Shown one piece after another: positions 11,278 through 22,400 of a stretch of 64,000 nucleotides of DNA (positions are counted from its first letter, which is position 1; each line of letters opens with the position of its first letter). The DNA is taken from contig JBNGIQ010009483.1 of the NCBI GenBank assembly GCA_049999765.1, forward strand, positions 427,761 through 491,760, read 5' to 3'. The notes under the pieces are model-generated. The model ran no database searches and was not told the DNA's origin. It saw only the letters and a list, made by a program, of their open reading frames with translations. The stretch comes from Phaeoceros laevis (Eukaryota; Anthocerotophyta; Anthocerotopsida; Notothyladales). The position numbers were made by a program, and so were the translations under genes.

Positions 11278-12529
11278 ATGTCCTTGTCTGCAGCAGCTCT
11301 CGCTCCGTGCCCCTCTCTGCGCATCAAGAGCGAGGCGTCACCAAGGTCTAACCGCCCCAGCAATCTGGCCGTGGAAAACAGGTAGATCTTACCAACATAT
11401 GCAGGTTCTCAATGCGAAACAACCTTGTTCATTCTTTCAGTTCATCAATTCCTGTCCTGTTCGCAGGTGGGCTGGAAAGATCTTCGGTCCCAGCCCAGAC
11501 AAGCACGGCGAATGGTGGGATAGTCAGTGTCTGTTCCACCCAATTGTGGTGGTAGACCCTGCCCCTGGTCCCAAGGTGGGGCCATGGAGGATGTACTACT
11601 ATGGACGAAACCGGAGCTCCTGGCATTCAGGGGTGACACCCGCTTTTCTTTCCACAGGCCGCATCGGCATGGCTGTGAGCCAGGACGGATTGAGCTGGAC
11701 ACGGGTACCAGGTCCCCTTCCTGAAGGCGCCATTTTCGACCCAGACGAGCAATCGCCATCTGCTTTTGACAATGTGCACGTCGGATGCAGTGATGTCTTC
11801 TTCTATCAAGGAGAGTGGTGGATGTACTACTTGGGAGGGTCCTTGGAGGAAACCACGATAGCTCCAACAAGGGTGATCAAAGGGATGAAGCTGCGCACAG
11901 GACTGGTGAAGTCTAAAGGAGGGATGGAATTCTTTAGAGAAAGCAGTACCCTAGTGTTAGATGTGGGACGTGACGGAGATTGGGACAGCATGTTTGCTGC
12001 CTGGGCACGAGTTCTTGCTCCATCTTCTAACCATCGAAACTGGCTGATGACTTACAGCTCTATGGAAAGAACCTCTCCTCCTCGCTCTGCTATTGGATTG
12101 GCCACCTCCACTGACGGCAGGTCCTGGCAGAAGCTTGGGAAAGTGCTTCAAGCTGGAGAGCCTGGATCCTGGGACGATGGAGGTGTGAGCAGAAGACATG
12201 TGGTGGAGAACAGAGACCACTATCTCATGTTCTACGAAGGTGTGAACAGGACCGGTGTCCATGGAATTGGCCTGGCCATCTCTGCAGATGGTTTGCATTG
12301 GCAAAAGGATGTGGCCCAAGGCAGGGAACCAGGAGGTCCTGTCTTCACCGCAAGAGTCGGAGAAGATGCTTGGGACAATGCTGTGGTAGCCGCTCCTCAT
12401 GTTGTTTGCCTTGATGATGGTAGCTTCAGGCTATACTATGTGGGTAATGACTCCACAAAGCAGAACAGCGCCATAGGCATAGCTATGAGCCATGGCAGCG
12501 ATGTTAGAAGCTGGAGAAGAGTCTCGTAG
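11278..12529 (+). CDS. Five-bladed-propeller glycosidase-like protein (arabinanase/levansucrase/invertase fold)
   Basis: Two exons, 11278-11381 and 11467-12529, encode 388 aa. Exon 1 gives MSLSAAALAPCPSLRIKSEA..., Ser/Ala/Arg-rich with few acidic residues, like a plastid transit peptide. I chose this ATG because its frame joins exon 2 exactly (AG|G, giving NRWAGKIFGPSP). The longer ORF in another frame reads through the intron. The mature part has repeated blades with W-x-x-YY and G-x-A-x-S-x-DG-x-W motifs (GRIGMAVSQDGLSWTRVPG, IGLATSTDGRSWQKLG, IGLAISADGLHWQKD), the hallmark of the GH32/43/68/117-type fold. Plants carry a conserved family of this type of unknown substrate; catalytic acids were not assigned. 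It may be a glycosidase or a non-enzymatic sugar-binding protein. Confidence 0.85.
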
Positions 12530-13455
12530 GACTAATTCCAAGACTAAAGGCTGTGCGAGCCCTTCTTTTAAACACCAATGAACTAGTTCACACTGTTCAC
12601 ATGGTTGAAGAACGCAAATCGGAATTGCGACAGGTAGCGGCCTCGCATCCTACGCCGGGCTGACGGGATCAAATTACACTCTAGTCAGAGAGTGCTGAGA
12701 GTAACCGTACTCCGGTTACCTGCCTGAGGCTGCCGCTCCAACCTTTCGTCCTTGAGGTGGTGCTAGCACAGCCACGCTTCGCGCCCTGGCTGCCACCAAG
12801 GGTCACGTGCACTTCTACCACGCGCTTCTTGCGAAGATTTCTTCCGCGATCTCCCGGTGTGTCCCTCAGGGAGTCGGGATGTAAGGTACTAGGTTTGTTC
12901 TGCCCGGGCCGCAGTGTCTGGAAGAGCTGTAGGTCCAGCTTATGTTTGTTAGAAACCGTGTACCATCGGGCCTTCTGCTGATGGTGCGCAGTGGCTTTTG
13001 GTCTGAGCATTCCTGTTTTGACTGAGCGGTGATGGTCAGAGGAGAAATGATGCTGTTTTCGCTAGCTGGCTAGGCATGGGGTTGCGCTTGTGTGCAGGTC
13101 TTTGCGGGAGTTCAGTCCTCGATGACTGTGTTCCGGTGTTGCGTCCTGTCAAGGATTGTGGCTATGCTTACGGGGCGCTCTTTGTGCCATGAGCAGCAGC
13201 TTTGTTGAAGCAGGAGCCGGAGATATGAAGGCTGTTGCTGAGCTCTTTGGTTGTGGCTGTTCAGGTGCCAGGTGCTACTTTTGGGGTTCTAGGGTCGGCT
13301 TAGCTTCAGCAGCCAGCTCGTTTAGTGCCTTTATAGCGAATGTGTGAAGCCGCTGCAGGCTCAGGGGTTGCAGCCACGAGTCGGACCAGTGAAGCGTTGG
13401 TGTTGGAGAAGTTGGCGGATACACTAGTTGCGTCGAATTGTTTGCAGATTGAATC
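12530..13455. other. Intergenic, 5' flank of F-box 2
   Basis: Contains the 3' UTR of the propeller gene and the presumed promoter and 5' UTR of F-box gene 2. No convincing coding sequence on either strand. Confidence 0.45.
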
Positions 13456-14877
13456 ATGTCGGACAGTGATGAGAGTGAAAATAGCGAGACCAGTGCGTGG
13501 GAGAGAAGCGAGTATGATGACGCCGATATTCATAACCATTTCATGCTGCATCTCCTTAATGGCGACCTTGCAGCAGGCGGTGGAGAGGACAGTGACCAGG
13601 AGGACGTCGACCTGTATGACCATCTGATGCTGCACATGTTGAACGGGGACCTTGGACTTGGAGTTGTGTCGGAAGAGGAAAGCGATGTGGAGGAGGCTGA
13701 AGTGTACAACCACATAGTGCTGAACATGCTTAACGGTGATCTTGGAAGCAACTCTGATGACAGGACTGAGATGGATGCAGCTGTGTGGGGGCAATTGCCT
13801 GGGGATATTCTGGAAAGGGTACTTGTCAAGTTGCCTGTGGCCAGCAATTTCAGGTTTCGTACTGTGTGCAAAGGCTGGCTGGCCTTGCTGTCGTCGAGCT
13901 CGTTTTTGAAGCAGTGTGCCCCGACGGTGCCCCATATTTCTGCTTTTCAGTTGGTGTCCAACAAGGAGGCGCAGTCTGGCATGACAAGCTCATCCCTAAC
14001 CAAGGCCTACAACCTGGACTTATCCTTCATCCCGACAAGCATTTCGTCTGTTGGAGCTGCAGACAAGGGCTTGATCTGCTTCTGCACTTTTCCGAAGAAG
14101 CACAACAAAGTCGCCTTGTATGTTTGTAACCCTATGTTGAAGGTCTGGAAGGCCCTGCCTGAGTTCTCTCTGCAGGATGAGCAGTACTGGGAATCAGCTT
14201 TGGTGGTTAACCCTACTTTGGACTCGTTCCAAGTGATCGTAGTCTGTGGCGAGACAGATGAAGATTGCAGCTTCTGGACTGTTCATGTGTATTCGTCACA
14301 AACAGATTTGTGGAAAACGTTCAGAGGAGATCCTACCCGAGCACCATTCTTTGGTGATTCTTATATGGTTGTTCGAGACTCGATGTTATATCATGTGGAT
14401 GCAGATGACCTGCAGGTAGTCATGTACAATCTGCTGGATGGCAAGCTTGTGAGGAAACGTGAGCTGCAACTACCCATCAATCTTCTCACCCACTCTGCAT
14501 TGGTACAGTTTGGAGAAGATGTTCTTCTTGTGGGGGACCTGTGGAATGCCAATGCGTATGCCACTTTCGGAATCTGGAAGCTCGACCAGAGGGCAATGGT
14601 ATGGGAAGAAGTCTCTATCCTGCCAGATGAAAAGTGTGCAGAGTTGGCCAAGGACTGGGACTTGGAGAACTGCAAAGCGGAGTTGGTTGGAGGTGTTGCC
14701 ATCGGGGATTGCATCTGCTTGGATGTGGAAGTGTCCCACTATTTCAATCAAAGAGAGGGCTGGAAATATGCTCTGGCCTTCGACATGGTCGCAGAGTCTT
14801 GGAAGATCTTTCATATCAAAAGTCTCACCGAAAGGGGTCCCAGTGTCTTTGAACCGAGATTGGATGTTCTTCCCTAG
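13456..14877 (+). CDS. F-box protein 2 with triplicated acidic N-terminal module
   Basis: Paralogue of F-box protein 1; single exon, 473 aa, ATG at 13456. The F-box spans residues about 109-150 (VWGQLPGDILERVLVKLPVA, then FRTVCKGWLALLSS). A propeller-type F-box-associated region follows, with VCNPMLKVWKALPEF and the terminus VFEPRLDVLP. Before the F-box lies an unusual acidic segment built of three ~28-30-residue units: IHNHFMLHLLNGDL, LYDHLMLHMLNGDL and VYNHIVLNMLNGDL, separated by Asp/Glu/Gly linkers (cores at residues about 25-38, 53-66, 83-96). F-box protein 1 seems to have one degenerate copy (VDWLLLLMEGDQGD). Likely an SCF receptor; the repeated amphipathic module could be a protein-docking or regulatory segment. 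Substrate unknown. Confidence 0.92.
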   Translation: MSDSDESENSETSAWERSEYDDADIHNHFMLHLLNGDLAAGGGEDSDQEDVDLYDHLMLHMLNGDLGLGVVSEEESDVEEAEVYNHIVLNMLNGDLGSNSDDRTEMDAAVWGQLPGDILERVLVKLPVASNFRFRTVCKGWLALLSSSSFLKQCAPTVPHISAFQLVSNKEAQSGMTSSSLTKAYNLDLSFIPTSISSVGAADKGLICFCTFPKKHNKVALYVCNPMLKVWKALPEFSLQDEQYWESALVVNPTLDSFQVIVVCGETDEDCSFWTVHVYSSQTDLWKTFRGDPTRAPFFGDSYMVVRDSMLYHVDADDLQVVMYNLLDGKLVRKRELQLPINLLTHSALVQFGEDVLLVGDLWNANAYATFGIWKLDQRAMVWEEVSILPDEKCAELAKDWDLENCKAELVGGVAIGDCICLDVEVSHYFNQREGWKYALAFDMVAESWKIFHIKSLTERGPSVFEPRLDVLP

Positions 14878-15207
14878 ATTTGGTGTCAGATAAGTAGATG
14901 TAGCACCAGGCCAGATACCTCGATCTAGTACTATTACGTCTTCAGGAAAGTCACGGAGAACTGTTAGTCCGGCTAGGTAGTTGATGCGGGAATCCTTAGG
15001 ATTGGCTTCCACAGACTCATCAGAGTTTTGTTGCCTCGTTGCACATGTTAACGTTGAAGGTGCTACACTCTTTTCTGGACATAGCTACAGTTTAGGTCCT
15101 GTAAAGGCAATTTTCGAGTGTACAAAAGGAGATCGACTACGAAATAAGGACCATTACACGCCGATGATTCTGGTGGCCGAAGGATGCAAGCTCACCAAGT
15201 ACAAAAA
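14878..15207. other. Convergent intergenic spacer
   Basis: About 330 bp holding the 3' UTRs of F-box 2 (+) and the HTATSF1-like gene (-). Nothing else seen. Confidence 0.5.
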
Positions 15208-16353
15208 CTAGTCTGCCTCAAGTTCAGCACCGAATTGCTCCAATCTAGCTTCTTCTTCTGCAGCGTCACGGACCAATCCGTAATTGATGAGACCATCATC
15301 TTCCATGGCTGCAATTTGTCTACCACCAAACCAGCGACCGTTCATCAACTTGACACATTTCTCGCCTGCTTTCTTGTCCTTGAACTTGACCATTGCAACT
15401 CCCTCAGGATGGGCATCATACACCCGCAGCCTTTCGATGGCTCCTAATTTACCACACTCCTCAGCTATATCTGCCTCCAGTTCTGCCAGCAGGTTAGGAT
15501 CAGCTATCAATTCCTGCCTCGTGAACATGTTCTTCAAAATCACTGTCATTGGTTGCAACGGCTTGGCATCGTCAAAACCTCCCCATCCAAGTGCTCGCTG
15601 TTCCATGTTTTTAAGCTTCTTCTTCTTCTGCTGGTTTGCCTGTTTCTTGACAAAGACTTCACCTTTTTGCTCAAATTTGGCGCGAGTGACTGTCATCAAT
15701 TGCTTATCACCAGGTCTCAAGGGTGTGCCATCCAGTATCTTCAATGCCAATTCCACCGACGGCTCCTTCAAATAGGTCACTAGAGCATCTCCCTTCTGTC
15801 TGCCGTTGGCTTTGTCATAGTACAATTTCACCCTCGGTTTCTTGGTGTCAAGATCTTCCTTGATGTATCCACACTTGCTGAAAACCTTCACAACCTCATC
15901 CATGCTCGCATCCTCCGGTAGTCCTGTGACATAAACATGCGTGTTCACCTTCAGCTCAAACCAGCCTTCAGGTTCCGTTGTGCCTTCCTTCTTGACACCC
16001 GCTTCACCCTTGCGTTTTTTGGGAGCAGGTTCAGGTGCTGGCGCCACCGCCTCGGGAGGGACAACTTCAGCTCTCACCTGGTGCTCACCACTGGCAATCG
16101 CAGCAGTCAAACTTGGCATAACCTCTTCCTCATCCACAAACGTCATCTCCTCGGCCCCGTAAGAGGGACCGCCAGGTACAACCTCATTTTGAGGAGCCCA
16201 AGCCCTCAGCGTGTAGTCCCACCTGTACACAGTGCCATCATCATCCACGAACTCTTCCTCTCCTTCGGGAGGTAGCTCAGGCCTCTCCTCCTCACCCACC
16301 TCGTTTGGCTCCACCACCTCCCCGTTATAGCGAAAACTACTACTATGCGCCAT
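15208..16353 (-). CDS. HTATSF1: HTATSF1/CUS2-like splicing factor
   Basis: U2 snRNP-associated factor; yeast CUS2 and human Tat-SF1 bind SF3B1 and help U2 assemble. Single exon, 381 aa. Residues 1-~60 are acidic with a GYF/OCRE-like aromatic stretch (DDDGTVYRWDYTLRAWAPQ). A basic linker (PAPKKRKGEAGVKK) follows. RRM1 covers about 135-230, with RNP2 VYVTGLP and RNP1-like KGDALVTYL. The second RRM, about 265-360, is a U2AF-homology motif: it starts VILKNMF, contains GVAMVKFKD and ends with the diagnostic RWF loop in NGRWFGGRQI, which would take a tryptophan-containing ULM peptide. The C-terminus is acidic. The domain order is that of the whole family. Intronless here. Confidence 0.93.
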   Translation of the reverse strand: MAHSSSFRYNGEVVEPNEVGEEERPELPPEGEEEFVDDDGTVYRWDYTLRAWAPQNEVVPGGPSYGAEEMTFVDEEEVMPSLTAAIASGEHQVRAEVVPPEAVAPAPEPAPKKRKGEAGVKKEGTTEPEGWFELKVNTHVYVTGLPEDASMDEVVKVFSKCGYIKEDLDTKKPRVKLYYDKANGRQKGDALVTYLKEPSVELALKILDGTPLRPGDKQLMTVTRAKFEQKGEVFVKKQANQQKKKKLKNMEQRALGWGGFDDAKPLQPMTVILKNMFTRQELIADPNLLAELEADIAEECGKLGAIERLRVYDAHPEGVAMVKFKDKKAGEKCVKLMNGRWFGGRQIAAMEDDGLINYGLVRDAAEEEARLEQFGAELEAD

Positions 16354-16859
16354 GGCAGGCCGCTGAGCGAGGGTTGCAACCAGCTAGTGCACAGTATACG
16401 CTCCAAGCATGCCCGTGTAGGTGGACATATTTTGCTACACGTGTTTGCCAATAACCTAGTCAGTGACAATTTGCTACCCCCAGAAGCATAGCCTCGGCGC
16501 AGTCCCCAGGATGGAATGTGTCAGGAACCACCGAAGAACAAGGCTATGTACCCTACACATGCAAGGCGAATGCTTGGGAGCGCACTGAACGTTAGCTTGT
16601 TCTTGCGCTTGCACCGTGTTTACATGCATTTTACGGTTTTAGAAGTCGCTACTTAGATCTGGGAGAAAAAAGGTCAAAGTCGTCACCCAGCCGACTATCG
16701 CTTCGCTAATTAGAGGCAGTTGGAACAATCGGCTACGCTTCTCGGAGGCAGTTGGAACAATCAGCTAGTAACTTTCATCATCCTAGTAAACGTTGATATA
16801 AAAGATAAAAAACCGGATGGAAAAGGATCCAATTCCATCTGTGGTGCTTTTGCTATTTG
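16354..16859. other. Intergenic spacer
   Basis: About 500 bp between the HTATSF1-like start (its promoter, minus strand) and the 3' end of the acyl-activating enzyme. No gene seen. Confidence 0.45.
16713..16762. repeat. 18-bp direct repeat, period 32
   Basis: GAGGCAGTTGGAACAATC occurs at 16713-16730 and again at 16745-16762. Confidence 0.85.
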
Positions 16860-18719
16860 TTACAACTTGCTTACCGGGGTAGGTGTAGGCACAGCACCCA
16901 TGGCTTTTGCTTTTGCGCGGAGTAAATGCTTTTGTATCTTGCCTGTTGCTGTTTTTGGCAGTGGCCCAAAAACTACAGATCTAGGCACTGTGAAGCGGGG
17001 GAGATTTGACCTCGCAAATTGAAGAATATCCCTTGCAACTTCCTTCTCATCAGCGTCACGCGCACTTTCTATCAAGGTGACAAAGGCACATGGTGACTCT
17101 CCCCATTGATCATCAGGCCTGCCCACAACAGAGGCCTCGAGCACTAATGGGTGCCTGTATAGCGCATTCTCAACTTCCACACTGCTGATGTTTTCTCCTC
17201 CAGAAATGATGATATCCTTTGACCTGTCTTTGATCTCAATGTATCCATCTGGATGCTTAACGGCCAAGTCCCCAGTATGGAACCACCCACCCTTGAATGC
17301 TTCTTCGTTTGCTGCAGGGTTCTTTAAGTAGCCTTTCATCACAAGATTCCCTCTGATCACTATCTCCCCAACAGTAGTTCCATCAGCAGGCAACGAAGCC
17401 ATGCTTTCTGGATGTACCACATCCACACCGTCCTGCAGAGTGTACTTCACACCTTGCCGTGCTTTGTATCGTGCTCGATCTTCCAAAGGAAGGGAATCCC
17501 ACTCATCTTTCCACTCGCATACAGTGCAGGGCCCATAGGTTTCACTCAACCCGTAGGTGTGTGTGATAATGAAACCTTCTTCCTCCATTCGTGCAATGAC
17601 AGAGGCTGGCGGGGCAGCACCTGCTGTCATAACTTCTACTCCACGATGAATTGGAACCCTCTCATGTGGCTCAGCGTTGACAATAGTGTTCAGAACAACT
17701 GGAGCAGCACAGAAGTTCGTGACTCGATGGCGGGCAATCTCAGAAAATATGCCCTTGGCCGTAACCTGAGGCAACAACCCAAGTTAGGTGGTACATTCAA
17801 CCGTCCGACTACATAAGTGCGTCCAAAAGTTGTTCACGTACCTGCCTCAAGCAGATGTTTGTTCCTGCAAGAGCTGCCGTACCCCAAGAGAAACACCACC
17901 CATTACAATGGAAGAGTGGCAGCGTCCACAAATAAACTGGATGCTTCTGCATTTTCCAATCTATAGCTGCACTCAGTGATGCCAGATAAGCTCCTCGGTG
18001 ATGGGTCACCACTCCTTTAGGGCTCGAAGTCGTCCCTGAAGTGTAGCACAAGGATATAGCCTCCCACTCATCATCCACTCTCTTCCATTCATAATCAGGA
18101 TCTCCTCTGCTCAAGAACTCCTCGTACTCAACGGCCCCCTTCCTGAGAGCATCATTCAAGCTGCTGCCACTTTGTTGGTGAACGCTCTCGTCGGCCACCA
18201 CAACAAGCACCGGGGCTCGGTACTTGTGCTTCTGGTCAACGAGCGCAATTGCTTCCTCAACCAGAGGAAAAAACTCCTGATCCACAATCACAACCTTCAC
18301 AGCGGCATGCTGTAGAAAGAAGCCAACTGTTCGTGCATCCAGCCGGATATTGATGGCATTTAGCACAGCTCTGGCCATGGGAACTCCAAAATGAGACTCG
18401 TAGAGAGCGGGCACATTCGGTGCAAGCACTGCCACCTGGTGAGGCAAGGACATCAATCAGCTCGGACAGACTAACCCTAGGTGCGCCATCCTGCAGAACA
18501 AGAACAACATCGTGATCTCACCGTGTCCCCCTTCTGCACGGAGTGGGAGAGCAAGGCTGAAGCTAGGCGACGGCAACGCTGGTAGGTCTCCGCCCAGGTG
18601 AAGCGGCGAGCTCCATAGATCACTGACGGATGAGTTGGATGGACTGCAGCTGTCCGCTCTATGAACGTGACCGGGGTGAGCGGCACGTAATTGGCGGCAT
18701 TCGTCTCCAGCAGCTCCAT
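16860..18719 (-). CDS. Peroxisomal acyl-activating enzyme (AMP-forming acyl-CoA synthetase)
   Basis: ANL-superfamily enzyme of the plant AAE clade that includes short/medium-chain acyl- and benzoyl/cinnamoyl-type CoA ligases: carboxylate + ATP + CoA to acyl-CoA + AMP + PPi. Three exons (18719-18522, 18435-17842, 17765-16860) encode 565 aa, the family length. Visible motifs: the AMP-binding loop YTSGTTSSPKG (residues about 197-207), THTYGLSETYGP, GWFHTGDLAVKHPDGYIEI, KDIIISGGENIS and the catalytic-lysine motif PKTATGKIQKHLLR. The protein ends SKL, a canonical PTS1, so it should act in peroxisomes. Substrate cannot be read from sequence; AAE11, AAE12 and BZO1 of Arabidopsis are the nearest types I recall. 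Confidence 0.94.
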
Positions 18720-19455
18720 CTCCCCTTCAACTCCTCACCAGTGAATGTGTTGCGCTCAGACTTGAGCCTTTCTCCTTCCTGTCTCAAAGTTCACACAGAG
18801 AGGACTTTTCGGACAAGCACTGGTTACTGCGAGACTGGTGACTCACCGGCCTCTCGTCTCGTTAATAATAATGCGTTCTGTTCGAACAGGCCGTCGACAC
18901 ATATCTAGTCTACTGTATATTCGTTTAGAACCTATTGACTAGTATTGAGGTAGACGAAGACCCCATATGAGGACCTTTCCCTTAGCCGTGGTCCCGACTC
19001 AGGATCGCATGGCGTTGGCAGGACGACATCAACAAGCTGTGTGGGATGCCTGCAGGCTGCCGATGCAGCTCAACCAATTCGTGCATCTGCGGGAGCTGAT
19101 GCATGGCTATCTTACTGCTATTTGCGCGATCTTATCGACGTTCTCACAACCAAACCGTTGCGGGATCGGTGTTCCTTTTATGCTTCAGCAGTGCCCGAAG
19201 CTGGAAACACTATACCATTGCGACATTTTCAACAAGAAGCAGGAGAAACAGATCTGGTGGTTTTGACCCCGGTAGCCATGGACAAGAGATGCATAAGAGT
19301 ATTTTGGAGAATTCTCCAGAACGGGGGACAACAATCTGGACAAGGCAGGAGCTTCGCATTTCAAATTCCGACGTTTTGTGATAGAATTATACACCTGCTG
19401 TCGTTGGTGCAGTGAGAAATTTCCTGATACAAAGTGTTTGTTTGCTTACAGAGGG
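18720..19455. other. Divergent intergenic region
   Basis: About 740 bp between the acyl-activating enzyme start and the PPR gene. Likely promoters for both. A splice-acceptor-like TTTGCTTACAG ends at 19450, just before the first PPR ATG, so the PPR mRNA may have an upstream leader or first coding exon here that I cannot define. Confidence 0.45.
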
Positions 19456-22400
19456 ATGCCCACCCGGCACGCACAGTTCAGGCACAAGAGAGCAAGAGGG
19501 CCTCTTTCGTCCATCAATCAGTCCAAGTCAGCATGGTTGGCTGTCCAGTCACAGCATGACCTGCCTATTGAGCTTGAAAGTCTGTGCGAACAGGGACGGC
19601 TGGACTGTGCCCTGGATGCCCTGTTTAGCATGGAACAACAGGGCACCATTCCTTCTGTGTCTGCTTATTGTTTTCTTTTGAAGGCTTGCACCAAAAGGAA
19701 GGCCCTGCCTCAAGCTAAACAAGTGTATGCCAATCTTGCCAAGTATGGATTGGAGTCCGTCAGGTTTTTGGGTGAATCTGTAGTGAGCACCTTGGCGAAG
19801 TGCGGGGGCCTTGAAGATGCGCTGGAGGTATTTCACAGGTTGCCACACCAAACTGCTTTTTCCTGGACAGCCCTTATTTCAGGGTACACCAGTGCTGGGA
19901 AAGGTAAAGAGGCCCTGAAAATGTATTACCTTATGCGAGAAGAAGCTGTGGAGCCCGACAAATACACTTTTGCCAGTGTAGTCAAAGCTTGTGGCATCAT
20001 ATCTGATCTGGAAGAGGGCAAGCGCATACATGCTGAAGCCTTGAGGTTTGGATACGGAACTGATCTATTTCTTGGGGCCAGTCTCGTTGACATGTATGGA
20101 AAGTGTGGAAGCATATTGGACGCACAGAGAGTTTTTGATAAAATGCCCCAGCGGAATGTGGTGTCATGGAACATCATTCTTGTGGCATATACCCAGCAGG
20201 GCCAACCGGAGAAGGTTTTGCAGCTATACGAAAAAATGCAGGAGGAAGGCGTGAGTCCAGATGATCGCACCTTTGTGAGCACTATACAAGCATGTGGTAT
20301 TCTGGGAGAACAGGAAGATGTCGTGCTTAGGGAATCCACCAGACAGAAGTATCTGAGGATAGGGGTCGCAATACATTCTGTAGCCCGTAGAAAAGGTTTC
20401 GATGCAGACGTATTTGTTGGTAGCACCCTCATCAGCATGTATGCAAAGTGTGGCAAACTTGTGGATTCACAGAAGGTGTTTGATGGGTTGTCCCAGCGGA
20501 ATGTGGTTTCCTGGAATGCATTGCTTGCGGCATACGCCCAGCATGGCCAGTCAAGAAAAGTTTTGAGCTTATATGATCAGATGCAGACGGAAGGTGTTCG
20601 TCCAGACGACCGGACATTTGTGAGCACACTCCAAGCCTGTGGTTTGCTTTCGGAGGACGAAGAAGATGATGCACAGCATGGGTCCAACAGAACTAACTTT
20701 CTTGAGAAGGGGAAGAATTTACATGGTGATGTTCGGAAGAATGGCTATATTGTAGACCCCTTCATTATTAGCTCTGTCATATGTATGTATGGGAAGTGTC
20801 GGAGCATTGTAGATGCACGACAGGCGTTTGACGAGTCCTCCAGGCATAACTTGGTGACTTGGAACGCAATGCTGGCAGCGTACACACAAAACGGCCAAGC
20901 AAATCAGGCTATGCTGTTGTATGAAGAAATGCAGCACCACGGCTTGAGCCCGAATGGCAGGACATTTTCCAGTGTGCTGCAAGCATGTGGCATGCATGCA
21001 GAAGAAGAAGAAGGAGAAGGATGTGGTACTGTCAAAGTGAAACCTTTGGAGAAGGGGAAGGTAATACATGCTGAGACCCACCGAAAGGGCTATGAAACAG
21101 ATGTCTTTGTCGGTAGCACCTTGATTAATCTTTATGGAAAGTGCGGGAGCATTGAGGATGCGAAAAATGTGTTTGATAGATTGCCCCACCGTGATGTGGG
21201 AGCATGGAATTCGGTTATCATAGTTTATGTTGGGCATGGTCGAGCAGAAGACGGTTTACACCTGTATGAACAGATGTGGAAGGAAGGTGTGTGTCCAGAT
21301 GATCGGACCTTTGTCAGTGTCCTCCAAGCATGTGGCATGCTTGCCGAGAGCGAAGATGCAGTGGAAGGGCGAATGTCCAAATTGTATTCTGTACAGAGGG
21401 CAAAGTCAATACATGCCTTAATTTGGGGGAAAGGCTTCCTCTCTGATGTCCTTATTGCGAGCACCCTCATAAGTGTGTATGCAAAGTCTCGTAGCTTTGT
21501 GGATGCACAGAATGTGTTCGATAGGTTGTCCCTGTATGATGTGGTGCTCTGGAACAGAATACTGGTGGCTTATGTAGAGCAGGGCCAATCAAAGATGGCC
21601 TTGCAGCAGTATACACAAATGCGAAGTGAAGGTGTTAGTGCAGATGATCAGACTTTTGTGAGCTTGTTGCAAGCATGTGGGACACTTGCGGAAAAGGAAG
21701 AGCATGCTATTGTGGATGGACAATCTATTAAGTGGAAATCGCTGCAAAGGGGCAAAGCACTACAGGCCTACGCTTTACGCAAGGGCTATCAAACAGATGT
21801 CTTTATTGCCAGCACTCTCATTCGTATGTATGGGAAGTGCGGGAGCGTTGTGGATGCACAGAGTGTTTTCGAGGCACTATCCATGAGGAGTGTTGTGGGC
21901 TGGACTGCGATGCTGGCAGCATATGTTGAGCAGGGCCAAGGGGACAAGGTTCTGCAATTGTACACACAAATGTACAAGGAGGGCATAAGCCCGGATGACG
22001 TCGCACTTGTGTGCATCTTGCAAGCATGCTGCAGCACAGGAAGCTTGGACATCTGCAGACAGATTCACAACTCGCTACTTTGCCCTGGAAATGATTTGAG
22101 TCTCCTTGTGGCAAATACTCTCATACATGCATATGGAAGATGTGCAAGCATGGCAGAGGCCCAGGCTGTGTTTGATGCACTTGCCCAGCCCGATGTCGTC
22201 TCATGGACTGCAATGATTTCGGGTCACGCTCGACAAGGAGACTTTTCAGCTAGCCTGCAAGGTTACGAGCAAATGGAGATGGCAGGTGTGAAGCCAAATG
22301 AGGTCACTTTTCTCTCACTGCTCTCTGCATGCAGCCATGCTGGCCTGGTGGACAAGGGTGCTCAGCTGTTTGAATCCATGACCAGGGATCACAACCTAAC

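Noticed and set aside
19378-19455. Longer PPR start at a GTG
   Set aside because: No ATG in this stretch and an acceptor-like TTTGCTTACAG ends at 19450; the first ATG is at 19456.
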